64,000 bases of DNA, from NCBI GenBank assembly GCA_949987705.1, contig OX465281.1, positions 169,584,516 to 169,648,515 of the forward strand. Reading direction: 5' to 3'. The translations under genes were made by a program, and so were the position numbers. This DNA comes from Thereva unica (lineage: Eukaryota; Arthropoda; Insecta; Diptera; Therevidae). This document shows, in pieces, positions 1-11,039 of this stretch. The first letter of the stretch is position 1; each line of letters starts with the position of its first letter. A model generated the notes under the pieces. The model saw only the letters and a list, made by a program, of their open reading frames with translations. It did not search any database and was not told the origin of the DNA.

Positions 1-291
1 GCATGATCCCTATAGTGGCTAAAATCGTAACAACAATTATGTCGATTTCCAAACATATAGAACTTGCATTTCTGATCCCGCCAAACAAAAAAGTCTGTTT
101 TCACAAAATTGTACAGTTGCGTCATTATACTTCCGGAACAGCGATATAAATTTTCTATATTTGTTGCACGAGATAACGCAACGTATACAAGTTCTTGGGA
201 ATGATCTTTGCTGTACTCGTAAACAATTTCACTGAAAGTTCCACCCTGCGATTTATGTATGCTCATAGCGCAAGCCGCAATTAAAGGTGGT
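1..291 (-). pseudogene. Helitron/PIF1-type helicase C-terminal fragment, cut by left window edge
   Basis: Read on the minus strand this stretch is open to the window edge and contains CAMSIHKSQGGTFSEIVYEY followed by ELVYVALSRATNIENLY. These match helicase motifs V and VI of the superfamily 1 PIF1-like helicase carried by Helitron and Helentron rolling-circle transposons, which would unwind DNA during transposition. Upstream the reading frame runs directly into the minisatellite at about 292, and a stop follows within that repeat, so the fragment lacks its Walker A and B half. The rest lies outside the window or is lost. A host PIF1 gene is less likely because the QELVYVALSRAT wording is typical of the transposon branch. 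The family call is confident; the Helitron versus Helentron choice is inference. Confidence 0.8.
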
Positions 292-2470
292 GTTCCACTT
301 ATCATACCCTTTCATTTGATACCCATGTCGAGGGAACTGTGAAGAAAATGGTAATCCGCCCTCTTGAGATGGCCGCCATGAATATAAAGACATAGCCTAC
401 TGCATTCTACTTATAATGCCCTTTCATTTGATACCCATGTCGAGGGAGTGGTGAAGAAAATGGTAATCCGCCCTTTTGAGATGACCGCCATGGACCAAAC
501 GATATATTGAATATACTATATTGCTTATGGTGTTCTACTTATCATACTCTTTCATTTGATACCCATCTCGAAGGGGTTGTGAAGAAAATGGTAATCCGCC
601 CTCTTGAGATGGCCGCCATTAACAAATGATAAATTGAGTATGTTATATTGCTTATGGTGTTTCACTTATCATACTCTTTCATTTGATACCCATGTCGAGG
701 GAACTGTGAAGAAAATGGTAATCCGCCCTCTTGAGATGGCCGCCATGGACCAAACGATATATTGAGTACACTATATTCCTTATGGTGTCCCACTTATCAT
801 ACCCTTTTATTTGATACCCATGTCTCGGGTGTTGTGAAGAAAATAGTAATCCGCCCTCTTGAGATGACCGCCATGAAGATAAAGACATAGCCTACTGCAT
901 TTAACTTATAATGCCCTTTCATTTGATACCCATGCCGAGGGGGTTGTGAAGAAAATGGTAATCCGCCCTCTTGAGATGGCCGCCATGGACCAAATGATAT
1001 ATTGAGTATGCTATATTGCTTATGGTGTTTCACTTATCATACTCTTTCATTTGATACCCATCTCGAAGAGGATGTTAAGAAAATGGTAATCCGCCCTCTT
1101 GAGATGGCCGCCATGGACCACATGATAAATTGAGTATACTATATTGCTTATGGTGTTTCACTTATCATACTCTTTCATTTGATACCCATATCGAGGGAAC
1201 TGTGAAGGAAATGGTAACCCGCCCTCTTGTGGTGGCCGCCATGGACCAAACGATATATTGAGTACACTATGTTCCTTATGGTGTCGCACTTATCATACCC
1301 TTTCATTTGATACCCATGTCTCGGGTGTTGTGAAGAAAATAGTAATCCGCCCTCTTGAGATGACCGCCATGAATATAAAGACATAGCCTACTGCATTCTA
1401 CTTATAATGCCCTTTCCTTTGATACCCATGTCCTGGGGTTGTGAAGAAAATGGTAATCCGCCCTCTTGAGATGACCGCCATGGACCAAACGATATATTGA
1501 ATATTATATATTGCTTATGGTGTTCTACTTATCATACTCTTTCATTTGATACCCATCTCGAAGGGGTTGTGATGAAGATGGTAATCCGCCCTCTTGAGAT
1601 GGCCGCCATGGCCCAAATGATAAATTGAGTATACTATATTGCTTATGGTGTTCCACTTATCATACTCTTTCATTTGATACCCATGTCGAGGGCACTGTGA
1701 AGAAAATGGTAATCCGCCCTCTTGAGATAACCGCCATGGACCAAACGATATATTGAGTATACTATATTGGTTATGGTGTTCTACTTATCATACTCTTTCA
1801 TTTGATACCCTTCTCAAAGGGGTTGTGAAGAAAATGGTAATCGGCCCTCTTAAGATGGCCACTATTGACCAAATGATAGATTGAGTATACTATATTGCTT
1901 ATGAAGTTCTACTTTTCATAGCCTTTTATTTTGATACCCATGTCTGGGTGTTGTGCAGAAAATGGTAACCCGCCCTCTTGAGATGGCCGCCATGAATATA
2001 AAGACATAGCCTATGGCATTCTACTTATAATGCCCTTTCATTTGATACCTATCTCAAGTTGGTTGGGAAGATAATGGTAATCCGCCCTCTTGAGATGACC
2101 GCCATGGACCAAACGATATGTTGAATATTCTATATTGCTTATGGTGTTCTACTTATCGTACTCTTTGATTTGATACCCATCTCGAAGGGGTTGTGAAAAA
2201 AATGGTAATCCACCCTCTTGAGAAGGCTGCCATGGACCAAACGATAAATTGAGTATACTATATTGCTTATGGTGTTCTACTTATCATACTCTTTTATTTG
2301 ATACCCATGTCGAGGGGGTTGTGAAGAAAAGGGTAATTCACCCGCTGGAGATGTCCGCCATGGACCAAATGATATTTTGAGTATACTATATTGCTTATGG
2401 TGTTCTACTTATCATATCCTTTCATTGGATACCCATGTCGAAGGGGTTGTGAAGAATATTTCAATCCGCC
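292..2470. repeat. Minisatellite of 112- and ~128-bp units with higher-order structure
   Basis: About 18 tandem units share the cores CATTTGATACCCATGTCGAG and CCGCCCTCTTGAGATGGCC. Unit starts fall near 313, 425, 553, 680, 808, 920, 1048, 1176, 1303, 1416, 1543, 1671, 1799, 1928, 2038, 2168, 2295 and 2422. Most spacings are 127-130 bp, but units 1, 5, 9 and 14 are about 110-113 bp and carry a distinct AATATAAAGACATAGCC-type segment. The short type therefore recurs about every 495 bp (once 625 bp), which is a four-unit higher-order repeat. Small open frames across it are a by-product of the repeat and I do not call them genes. Confidence 0.93.
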
Positions 2471-2870
2471 CTCCTGAGCGGCCTCCATGGATCTAAAGGT
2501 ATATACTATATTGCATTGTTATGGAAGCTAAAGCTGTGTGCAAAATTTCAGCATGATAGGATACCCGGAAGTATTTGTAAAATCGATTGCAAAATTTGTT
2601 CCTTGAAGAAAACAGTCCTCTTGAGACCACGGCCATGAATCTGACGGTATAATTGGTATACCATAGTGCATTGTCATCGGAGCTGAAGCTGTGTGCAAAA
2701 TTTCAGGGTGATCGGGTAACCAGAAGTATTCAAAAAATCGATTGCAAGATTTGTACCGGACAAACAGACAGACAAGAAAGCATAAGTATCTATCCTCGAT
2801 AATGACCAATGCAAAAAGTGTGCACGTTCGTCATGCATGACACTTTGCATCATCATTTCTTCCTATAGCT
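2471..2870. repeat. Diverged end of the minisatellite with two longer units and an ACAG-rich tail
   Basis: Two diverged units starting near 2525 and 2682 share CTGTGTGCAAAATTTCAG and AAAATCGATTGCAA. Between them lies a recognisable relic of the upstream unit (CCTCTTGAGACCACGGCCATG). The block ends in ACAAACAGACAGACAAG, a tail style common at the 3' ends of insect non-autonomous elements. It is probably the end of the element carrying the minisatellite. Confidence 0.6.
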
Positions 2871-3189
2871 ATCGGTGCAAATTGATTCCAATTTCTAAAG
2901 AAAAACACTGCATTCTGATTTAATAAATTCACAAATTGCCTACTGGGATCGATACTCGCACGCATACATACACAAAATATCGCATTTTCTTACGTGACGA
3001 TTTCTCCCAATTCACTCTACCCGCAAGCCGCGTTAAGGAACTTCGTTCCAAAAATATTTCAAGAACATTACCGTTAGGGTAGCCCTTATAAGGCATCTCT
3101 CCGGCTTAACCGCCTCCTCGTCGTCCATAAATTAACCGAGGCGATTTTTGCGATTTTTCAACCCCCCACCACTAAAATCCCACGTGAGA
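2871..3189. other. Unassigned sequence
   Basis: I see no coding motif, inverted repeat or tandem repeat here. A GC-richer patch near 3080-3130 has no recognisable identity. Confidence 0.5.
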
Positions 3190-3985
3190 TTCTTCTTCGT
3201 CTTTCTTCTTTACGCTCCTTTAATCCCTCATGGAACAGGAAACAAGCGGAAACAGTTGCCCTCCAGTGGACTGTGTTTTGTGCGACAGCTCTCAGCTCCG
3301 ACCGGGATCTCCCAGTTGTTGGGGCTTCTGTTAGTAGGGTTCTCCTGCATATTGTTGTAGGTGTTCAACTCGACGGGATTTTTGCGGATTCCAGTCAAGG
3401 GCCTATTTGGCTAGATTTTCGTTCTCGTGTCGTAAGATGTGGCCAACCCAGTTCTATTTCCTTCGCCTGATTTGGTCGTCTATCCTTTCTTGAAATTTTA
3501 TCTTGGTATACGACGCAGGCATCTGTTGATGAAGACTTGTAGGCGCCCTGTGATGAATTGGGTGATTTTCCTTGTTTCGCAACCGTACAATAGTACTGCC
3601 TTAACGTTGGAGTTGAACAGCCGCAGTTTGGTGTTATTTGAGATCTGTGTTGTTCTCCATACGCGGAACAGGCATGCATATGCGCCTCGTGCTTTCTTTA
3701 TTCTGGAGCTGACTTCTTCTTCTGCACCATCATTTTCAGTAATAATACTACGGAGGTAGCTGAATTTACCTACCAGTTCCACGTCACGGCTATTCAGCGC
3801 AGTCCGTTCAATATTGTTTGCATTTATCCTCATTTCTTTTGTTTTAGTTGGATTTAGCTTTAACCCTGCTGGACTACTTTCTGTTGTCAAATTGCTTAAC
3901 ATGCTTTTGAGGTCCTGATGTGTGTGGGCCAGTAAACAGATATCATCGGCGTAGTCGAGATCCTTAAAGCGATCTAGCAAACCCC
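3190..3985 (-). pseudogene. RTE-like LINE reverse transcriptase, 3' part
   Basis: On the minus strand 3980-3498 encodes LDYADDICLLAHTHQDLKSM, with the YADD polymerase motif. It is followed by KLNPTKTKEMRIN, a YLRSIITENDGAEEEVSSRI block and AVLLYGCETRKI, the classic order of the palm end and thumb of an RTE-type non-LTR reverse transcriptase. The frame then shifts near 3530 and the C-terminal segment continues as a RRPNQAKEIELGWPHLTT-like stretch down to about 3190. The 5' two thirds, including the endonuclease and the first catalytic aspartate, are absent, so this is a 5'-truncated dead copy. The neighbours are unassigned DNA and I see no target duplication. Confidence 0.82.
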
Positions 3986-5142
3986 ATTGTATGCCACCTG
4001 TTCTGATATATAGAGCGCCGACACGGATGTGACAATGCTGAATTCTCGCTCAGCTGTAGTGCGCATGTCAATTTTGAATTTTTGATAAAACTGACACTGA
4101 AAACATTTCAAAACCCGTCGAGTTCAGTGTGAACACTTTTGAGCTTTTCAAAACGACTGGTTCATAAAACATGATTTGGGCGTCTGTGTGAACCCCCTAT
4201 AAAAAAAAGGATATCATCAATAATAATCCTTCAACAATAATTGGACTCATCTTCTACTTTTTGGCATCTGGGACTGGTCTTCTAGAGAACAGCTAAGCCG
4301 CATTATTTTTTCAACTTAAAATAAGATATGAACTGTTATTAATATAATTACATATAGTTTAAGAAATATTAGTGAAAGTTAGTTTATAAACAATAACATA
4401 ACCTCAAATGTAATGTAAACAAACATTGAACATTAAACGTTAATACTAAACAGGTTTCTACATTAACATATAAACAATAAAACATTTAAACAACAAAAGG
4501 ATTAAATTGAATAAATATTGACCTGAAAAATACTTACCTGTAATGCCGCTCCATCCACAACGCTTGAAATTTAAGTATAGATCGCGAACTGTCAAAAACG
4601 AACTTGCAAAAGCTCGAACCTAATAAAGCTCGAAAATGATAAGACGTTTAATAAATTCTCTTAAGAGCTCCAGAGAAGAGCAAATTGTGGATGGAACGAG
4701 CAAGAAAGAAAATGTTTCGAACTAACGGCCAAGTTAGAGAAGTCACGTAGACACACGATATAAAAAAGAAGAACTGTGTTTTTAAATTCTGTTGTTTTTA
4801 AAAAAGTACAGCTTACTGCTAACCTTGGCCGTGGATAGTTTTTTGAATCGTTTTTTATAAAGTTTTTGAATTTGATATCAACTTACATTTTTCTGTTTAT
4901 AGTTTTTGAATCGTTTTTAATTTTGATAAAGTTTTTGAATTGTTTTATTTTGATAAAGTTTTGAAGTTTGATATTAACTAACATTTTTGAAGATTGTAAC
5001 GGTCAGTTTTTGCACGGAATCCCTAAATAACTACTTGACTCAAGATCACTGTCGGGAATGAAAAGAAGTTGTTCGGAACCAAAAAGTAGGCGGAGAAAAT
5101 AAAACAAAAATAGAAAAGGAATATTTTTTAGTCAGTCAGTTT
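3986..5142. other. Unassigned AT-rich sequence
   Basis: No coding similarity is seen. Around 4850-4990 the motif AGTTTTTGAAT(C/T)G recurs several times as an irregular local repeat. The rest is A/T-rich DNA without recognisable termini. Confidence 0.5.
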
Positions 5143-5329
5143 TTGCAGTCAGTTTCGAAGAGTCGGTTTTTTTTGCAGTCAGTTTTAGTCATTCAGTTTT
5201 TGGAAGGGAAAAAGAAAATTCTCTTCACTCGCGTTGTAACAAAAAAATTGTTGTCCGGTAATATTGGTTGTGGCTTTACTGGCGATTCGCAGCGTGCAGA
5301 CAAAAAGGACTGTCATCGTATGTGTAGCA

Positions 5330-5816
5330 AGGCGGCCATTGCACATCTAGCGGAAAATTTCGAAGGAGAATATTTGGTGCTATTCTTTTGTACATTGGAT
5401 TTCACATCTGTTGGTCAACTAAGATCGTCGCCTTTTCTCAAGAGAGTACAAGAATTTCATAATATTAACACGGAAGTGATTGGCTGTCGTGTTGATTCAC
5501 ATTTTTGGTCACTTGGCTTGGACTCAAAACACCGCGCGATGTTGGCGGTGTAGGAAAGGTAAATATCCCACTATTAAGCGATAATACCCACAGAATATCG
5601 AAGGATTACGGAATATATAAGGAAGAAGAGGCACATTCATTGCGGCCACATTTCATTATTGATCATCGAGGTATTTTACGGCAGTGTACTGTTAATGATT
5701 TACCTGGTGGCTGATCTGGTGGTGAAACTCTGCGCCTGATGAACACTTTTCAAGTTACGGATAGTTATGGTGAAGTCTGTCTAATTGATTGAACTAAGGG
5801 CGGAAGGAAACAAAAA
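5330..5816 (+). pseudogene. 2-Cys peroxiredoxin relic (likely processed copy)
   Basis: The plus strand encodes FEGEYLVLFF...LDFTSV, then RVQEFHNINTEVIGC.VDSHF in one frame (to 5553). It continues after a frameshift as GKVNIPLLSDNTHRISKDYG and FIIDHRGILRQCTVNDLP (5545-5714), and finally as an SGGETLRL..FQVTDSYGEVC stretch after another break. This is the order of a typical 2-Cys thioredoxin-dependent peroxidase, a cytosolic or secreted enzyme that reduces hydrogen peroxide. No introns separate the segments, which suggests a retrocopy. The peroxidatic cysteine block (normally VCPTE) is out of frame around 5411-5430, so the catalytic centre is destroyed. The resolving-cysteine region GEVC is still legible. 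I see no poly(A) tail, and the N-terminus before FEGEY is not recognisable. Confidence 0.82.
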
Positions 5817-5823
5817 CAAACAT

Positions 5824-6175
5824 CTGGGAATGCGCTATATGCACTAGAAATTTTCAACATTAGTATGCATGGATGTGACATTTATCAACGCATTCGAAGG
5901 TAAGACATTTTGTTTGTAACGAAGGCGGCAAGGCGTTGTTTCAGACATCAGCGTTGCGACCACATCGAGCGATTCATTCAATTGAACGACCATCTGTTAG
6001 TGAGATTTGTAAGAAGTCATTCAATCGTGTAACAAATCTAATATCACGGCGTAAGACACATGCGACTGTGAAGCGTTTCAGTGCCCAATGTGCGGTAAGG
6101 GGTTCCATCACAGGGGGAATCTACGAAATCCCGTTTATATTCCCGAAACCCCCACCATCTTTGCTAATTAACTAC
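5824..6175 (+). pseudogene. C2H2 zinc-finger protein relic
   Basis: Starting 8 bp after the peroxiredoxin relic, the plus strand spells WECAICTRNFQH (two stops follow) and a KHLSTH-like end. Next come a finger reading C-N-E-G-G-K...ALRPHRAIH, a finger reading EICKKSFNRVTNLISRRKTH, and after a frameshift FQCPMCGKGFHHRGNLRN. At least four C2H2 fingers are therefore recognisable, including degenerate HSGERP-type linkers. Zinc ligands are lost: the second cysteine of finger 2 is glycine, the first cysteine of finger 3 is serine and one of its histidines is arginine. In the family such proteins are nuclear DNA-binding regulators; this copy is non-functional. It has no introns, and its closeness to the unrelated relic upstream is odd. 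Confidence 0.8.
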
Positions 6176-7388
6176 CAATCACACAAAAAAAAATCGTCAT
6201 TTTTTTTATTGTTAATCATCTTTAATAGAAGTGTTCGTGTGTGAGTTGGTAACTTTGCACGAGAGGAAATCCCTTCGGACAGAAGAGAATACTCGAACGG
6301 TGCAGGGTTTACCCTTAGCCTAGAGGAAAGAAAGAAAAAAAAATAAACAGAATTTATTACACTTACACTTTATTTACATAAAGGTTACAGTTGTTTTTTT
6401 TTCTATATTATTAAAATCAAACTACTTTTATATTTGTATTTAAGTATACTATTATTTCTATTAACAGCCTCCACTCCTTTAAACTTTTTGTTGAAATTTT
6501 TTGCTTTAGATTTGAATTTCTCTAATTAATTGATAATTACAAAAAAGAGATACAAACGTGTAACAGTTGATGTACAAACACAACGTACTGGTACCAATGC
6601 GACGCGTTTTTTTTTCAAAATTTTTCGTCGAACAGAGTTATCTAGACATAGGCAATTGTAGATTACTGTTTCTTGAATTTGCGAATGTGAAATTGTTGTA
6701 TCTGACAATGAATGATACTAGTTCATCGCCAATGAATATTGAGATTGTTCTTAATTCTTTGTGTACTTGTGCTGTTGTTTGTACCTGTAATAAACAGGAA
6801 AATTAAATGATTATAATGATTAATTCAAGGTGTTAGATTTTTTTTGGAATGGTTGGGGCGGATGATTTTGTTTCTTCTCAGGGTTCTTAGGTGGTGTATT
6901 TCCTTGTCAGGTGATGGTTGTCAGTACTATCAACTGGCAAGGGAACGGACTACCATGACACGGCTCAGGCGATGCCGGGAGGAGGATTGGAACGGAATAT
7001 GAATTTGCATAGTCCCAGGTAAGTGATGAACCCTAATACGTATAGGCTCGGCCACACACCCCACGACCCCACCCGGCGAGCTAGTGAACTCCGTGTGGCC
7101 GGCAGCAATCCCCCTAACAGTAGGATGGGCGGTTGGGGAGGATAAGAGTTCCGATTTGTTTTATGTTTGGGATTGCGCTCTTAGTCAGGCTTTTCCGGGC
7201 TTCTGGCTGAGGGGGCAATACCTCGCATAAATGGCGCCCAGTATATAGTCGCTGTTACAAGATTGTTATCATTGCTAAAGGTGTGATTTAAATCATAACC
7301 TAAATAACTTGTGAAATTTTAGTTATTTTTATTAGTCAGCCTTGTCACCGTGTGTTGTGAAAAATTGTACAATATACTTAATGCAAGG
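6176..7388. other. Unassigned flank left of Gypsy-1
   Basis: 6330-6840 is AT-rich and shows no recognisable gene. 6900-7240 is a GC-richer block (for example CCCCACGACCCCACCCGGCG) with no open frame or repeat partner in the window; it could be the non-coding part of an unrecognised element. The last five bases, CAAGG (7384-7388), are the target duplication of Gypsy-1. Confidence 0.55.
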
Positions 7389-7546
7389 TGTAATAATTGA
7401 AACCACTTCGATTAGTTTAACATTCTTTATTGTACTCGTATATTCAAATGATGAACCGGCAATGGCTCAGTGCCGACTGACTCTCTTAATACAATTCGTG
7501 CCGGCCGCTATCTCGGTATCTACAACTACTACCACGATATACTACA
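7389..7546 (-). repeat. 3' LTR of Gypsy-1
   Basis: It matches the right LTR at all but about four positions (in the stretch around 7426-7446 and near 7538). TG...CA termini are present. The purine-rich tract lies just right of it on the plus map, as expected for a minus-strand element. Confidence 0.92.
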
Positions 7547-7738
7547 TCTCCCTTATTTTTGTTTTGTTTAAACTAATCTGAATTAATTCAAGTAATATCT
7601 ATATCTATGTGTACATGCAAGCAACATCCATTTAAATTGATTACTATCTACTGATTTTTTCATTTCAAAACTTCTAATATACTATACTACTATACATACT
7701 AAATTTCAATTATTTTCTGTTTTACATTAATTTATTAA

Positions 7739-8787
7739 TTAATTTTTTCGTGGTCGAACAAAATATGAATTTCGTCTGAAAGTACTGTCATCTTCTCTCT
7801 CTACCCAATAGGATCGTGGGGTGCAATGTTTTGCCTTTATTTTGGCCTTTGACCAAATTTTGCCATCTTTTAACCAAACTGATTCCCCTTCAGAAAATGT
7901 TTTTCTTTTTCTTGCACTTCTGCTATAATAATATTTATTTCTATTTGCGGTTTCTGAAATTTTGTGGTAGTGTCTTTCGAAAGATTTGTTTTGGAAATTC
8001 GTTAACTTGCTGGGTACCTGAGTTCGCAGCTTGCGTCCCATTAATAATTCTGCAGGGCTTTTTTCACAACCCTTTGTCGGGGTAGTGCGATATTCCAGCA
8101 AGCTTACCCAAAGTTCTTCCCGTGCCTCTTTAGCTTTTCGTATTATTTGTTTGGCAATTTGGACTGTTTTTTCTGCCAACCCGTTGGATTGGGGATAATT
8201 TGGACTAGTTGTGATCATTGCTATGTCTAACCCTTGTGCAAAACGTCGGAATTGGTATGATCCGAAGGGATTGTTGTCCGCAATAATCGTCTTTGGGATT
8301 CCATGTGTCGCAAATAACGACTGAAGTTTGTTAATTATTTCACCTGCCGTTTTATTCTTAATAGGCAGAATTTCGAAATATTTAGAAAAGTAATCCACAG
8401 CTACTAAAAAATTTTTTTTTTTGATAACTCGAAGATGTCTAAAGCAATCTTATCAAATGGTATTTTAGGGATTTCATGAGGTATATAGGGTTCTTTTATG
8501 TTTGACGACCTATATTTCTGGCAGGTATCGCAAGTAGTTATCATATTTTCGATTGATTCATTAATTCCAGGCCAGAACACTAGCGTCCTAGCTTTTATTT
8601 TAGTTTTTTCTATTCCTTGGTGGCCTAGATGTAACTGTTTTAATATCTCATTTCTAAGAGTAGTTGGTACTATGATTCTTTCATTTAAAAAGATTATGCC
8701 ATTGTCTAAAATCTGATCATTGTTAAATTTCCAATAATATTTAATTTCATTTTTTATCTTCGTTTTCGAGTTTGGCCAACCATTTTC
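7739..8787 (-). pseudogene. Gypsy-1 integrase region (zinc finger plus DDE core)
   Basis: Reading leftward from 8787, an HHCC zinc-binding module (QLHLGHQGIEKTK ... FWPGINE ... CDTCQKYRSS) is followed by an IALDIF stretch. A run of 11 A bases near 8411-8421 shifts the frame. The core then continues from about 8398: VDYFSKYFEILP (first aspartate), ADNNPFGSYQF (second) and NGLAEKTVQIAKQ (glutamate). A basic C-terminal tail ends at 7739, 192 bp before the 3' LTR. Integrases insert the cDNA of the element into chromosomes. An in-frame TAG also lies just after RNase H, near 8785. The catalytic DDE residues are all visible but the frame is broken, so the protein cannot be made whole. Confidence 0.88.
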
Positions 8788-9467
8788 CTACACCATTTTT
8801 AGTTCTTTAAGTGTTGAGTCTTTCTCTGTTTCTATTATGAATTTTGTTTTACGTTCGTCAGACACATTTATTGTATGTACTACTGCGTCCAGGTCAGGTA
8901 TTTCAGGGTTAGAAGGTTCTTTAATAAAATTTCGTGAAAGCAAATCAGAAATGTACATGTTCTTCCCAGGGACATGATTTAATTCTATATCGTATTTGCA
9001 TAATTTTAATCTCAGTCTTTGTAAACGTGCATTGGGGATTTTGTTTATACCTTTACTAAAAATTCCTAGAAGGGGCCTGTGATCCGTTAATAATTTTACT
9101 CGTTTGCCGTAAATAAAATAATGAAATCGAGTGCACGCAAAAACTAGTGCTAGTAACTCTTTTTCAATCTGGGCATACCTTTGTTCGGTATCTGTTAAGC
9201 TTCGAGAGATGAAATAAATCGGTCGACCACTTTGAAGCATACACGCACCTAACCCGTACTTAGACGCATCAGCTTCGATGGTTATATTTTCTTGTGGATT
9301 AAAACTTTTTAGTACAGGTGCATCTTGAATCAACGATTTAATTTTGTGTAAGCACTTTGAATGTTGTTGTTCCCACTTGAATTCTACATCTTTCTTAAGA
9401 AGTTCCCTAAGAGGTTGGCTTATTTCAGAAAGGCTAGGAACGAAGTTCCTCACATGGTTAACCAACA
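8788..9467 (-). pseudogene. Gypsy-1 RT connection and RNase H domain
   Basis: Minus-strand coding from the hAT target site: VRNFVPSLSEISQPLRELLK (end of the RT fingers/connection), then ITIEADASKYGLGACMLQSG (RNase H first aspartate), YAQIEKELLALVFACTRFHY (glutamate) and LLTDHRPLLGIF (second aspartate), ending near IELNHVPGKNMYISDLLSR. This is the usual Gypsy RNase H that removes the RNA template. Its reading frame is the direct continuation of the RT at 13215 onwards and is separated from it only by the inserted hAT element. A stop codon follows at the zinc-finger border. Confidence 0.9.
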
Positions 9468-9799
9468 GTGGCGTAGCGTGGGGGGTGCCGAGGGGGCCAT
9501 TGCCCCGGGCGGCGTAGATGTTGGGGGCGGCGGAAAAACTGGAACGAGCTAGAGATCCTGGCGGCAACATCAGGCCCTAACCATTGCCACATCCATCACG
9601 ATGTCCTCGCTGATGGTGTCTACAGGCCAAACCTAAATGGGAAGGGAAGTGAAGTGAGGTGAAGTTAGGTACCATTCTATATAAATGTATGAGAGGAAGG
9701 CTGGCGCTTTCATAGGTGAAAATGGTACACTTGCACCGGGCGAAATTTCATATATATTACTTGAAATGCACCTTCTGTGCGTTGTTACTAGTGATGAGC

Positions 9800-10060
9800 A
9801 AACGCAAGAACAAGACAAGACTAATCTAATCTTGTTCTTGTCTTGTTCTTGTTCAGACTGTCTTGTTCTTGTTCTTGCAAGCATAGCTAAGTCTTGTTCT
9901 TGTTCTTGTTCTTGCAAACATACCTAAGTCTTGTTCTTGTTCTTGTTCTTGCAAATATACCTAAGGCTTGTTCTTGTTCTTGTTCTTGCAAATATACCTA
10001 AGGCTTTTTCTTGTTCTTACTAAATGTGCAAGACCAAGACAAGGCAAGACAAAACTGTAA
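9800..10060. repeat. CTTGTT-based subterminal minisatellite, left
   Basis: Units of about 35 bp, GTCTTGTTCTTGTTCTTGCA followed by AACATACCTAA variants, repeat at least four times. CAAGAACAAG sits at the outer side and CAAGACAAGG at the inner side, so the block can fold on itself. A similar block lies at the other end of the same element. Confidence 0.9.
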
Positions 10061-10829
10061 GGCCAAGGTATTTTCTCGCATGTAGTAGGTATTGTATGTT
10101 GATTTTATAAAATGGTTATTGAAAAAAACCTAGACTTTAATAAAAAAATTATATCCAAACAACAAAATGCAAAAAATTGATTTTAAAACTATTATAATTT
10201 TAGCGTCAGTCAGTCAGCGTCAAAAGTTTGTATACACCGAAAATTTACTACCTTTGAGGTGAGAATTCCACATGGCTTTTTTATTAAACAAATCAGTTTC
10301 ACGACTGCTCTTGGTGACGTTATTATGTTTGCGCCTCTGAAAAATTACATCAAATTCATATAGGAACAAGTTAGGCGTAGACATTTTTCTGTCAATGTGT
10401 AAGCAACAAATTACAACGGAAATATTTTGAAGCAAATGTAAACCAGTATTATACCCATTACTTATTATAAAAAATTAGGTTGTTCAAGTATGATTCATTA
10501 AAGAAGAAATGTCGTGTATGGGCACAAAAAATTATTAAATCCCTTTGCAGCAATGCAAAAACTGGCCCACGCTCCTGTCGTTCTTACGATGCGATATAAC
10601 CAATGTGGAGGCCTTGAAAATATTACGTACATTGAGAAAAGTCCGAGTTTCCTTGCCATCCAAAAAGCAAAAGAGGTTACTCAAAAAAGGATTTTTTTAG
10701 AGCATTTTTTCTTTTCTAATAAACTACTTGAACTACTGAATACTGACATCTAAGGTTTGATTTTGCTTCAAAATATTTGCAGTTTCTCACCTAGAAAATG
10801 TTTTTAATAGAATGAATTTAGGTGGAATT

Positions 10830-10985
10830 TTTGCAAGAATCTTGCAAGAAATCTTGCTCTGGGTCTTGTTCTTGCACAGTTAGTCTTGTTCTTGTTCTTG
10901 CAAGCATAACTAAGTCTTGTTCTTGTTCTTGTTCTTGCAAAATGTGCAAGAACAAGACAAGACTGCAAGAACAAGACCACTTTTG
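10830..10985. repeat. CTTGTT-based subterminal minisatellite, right
   Basis: It has two to three units of the same CTTGTTCTTG/GCAAGCATAACTAAG type as on the left, ending with CAAGAACAAGACAAGACTGC in inverted orientation. It marks the right subterminal region of the nested element. Confidence 0.88.
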
Positions 10986-11039
10986 CTCATCACTAGTTGT
11001 TACCATTGTCTTCTGCTAAGTGTGGCCAATGCAATTTCA

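Larger units (their letters stand above)
9789..10995. mobile_element. 1.2-kb nested hAT-like element with CTTGTT minisatellite ends
   Basis: The termini are TAGTGATGAGCAAA (9789) and the inverted TTTGCTCATCACTA (to 10995). An exact 8-bp duplication, GTTGTTAC, lies at 9781-9788 and 10996-11003. Subterminal arrays of (T)CTTGTTCTTG repeats sit at both ends. The middle (10060-10830) has a few short open frames without recognisable domains, so it is probably non-autonomous. The 8-bp duplication suggests the hAT superfamily; the terminal sequence is not a canonical CAG start, so the family is inferred. Confidence 0.85.

Noticed and set aside
679..1384. Short open frames with EGGLLFSSQHPRHGYQ repeats
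   Set aside because: They follow the minisatellite unit exactly and lack any other coding evidence.
292..2470. CRISPR-like array
   Set aside because: Units are contiguous tandem repeats of 112-128 bp without unique spacers, in a eukaryotic setting.
10514..10753. 79-codon frame as a possible hAT transposase remnant
   Set aside because: No hATC dimerisation motif, zinc finger or catalytic block is visible.
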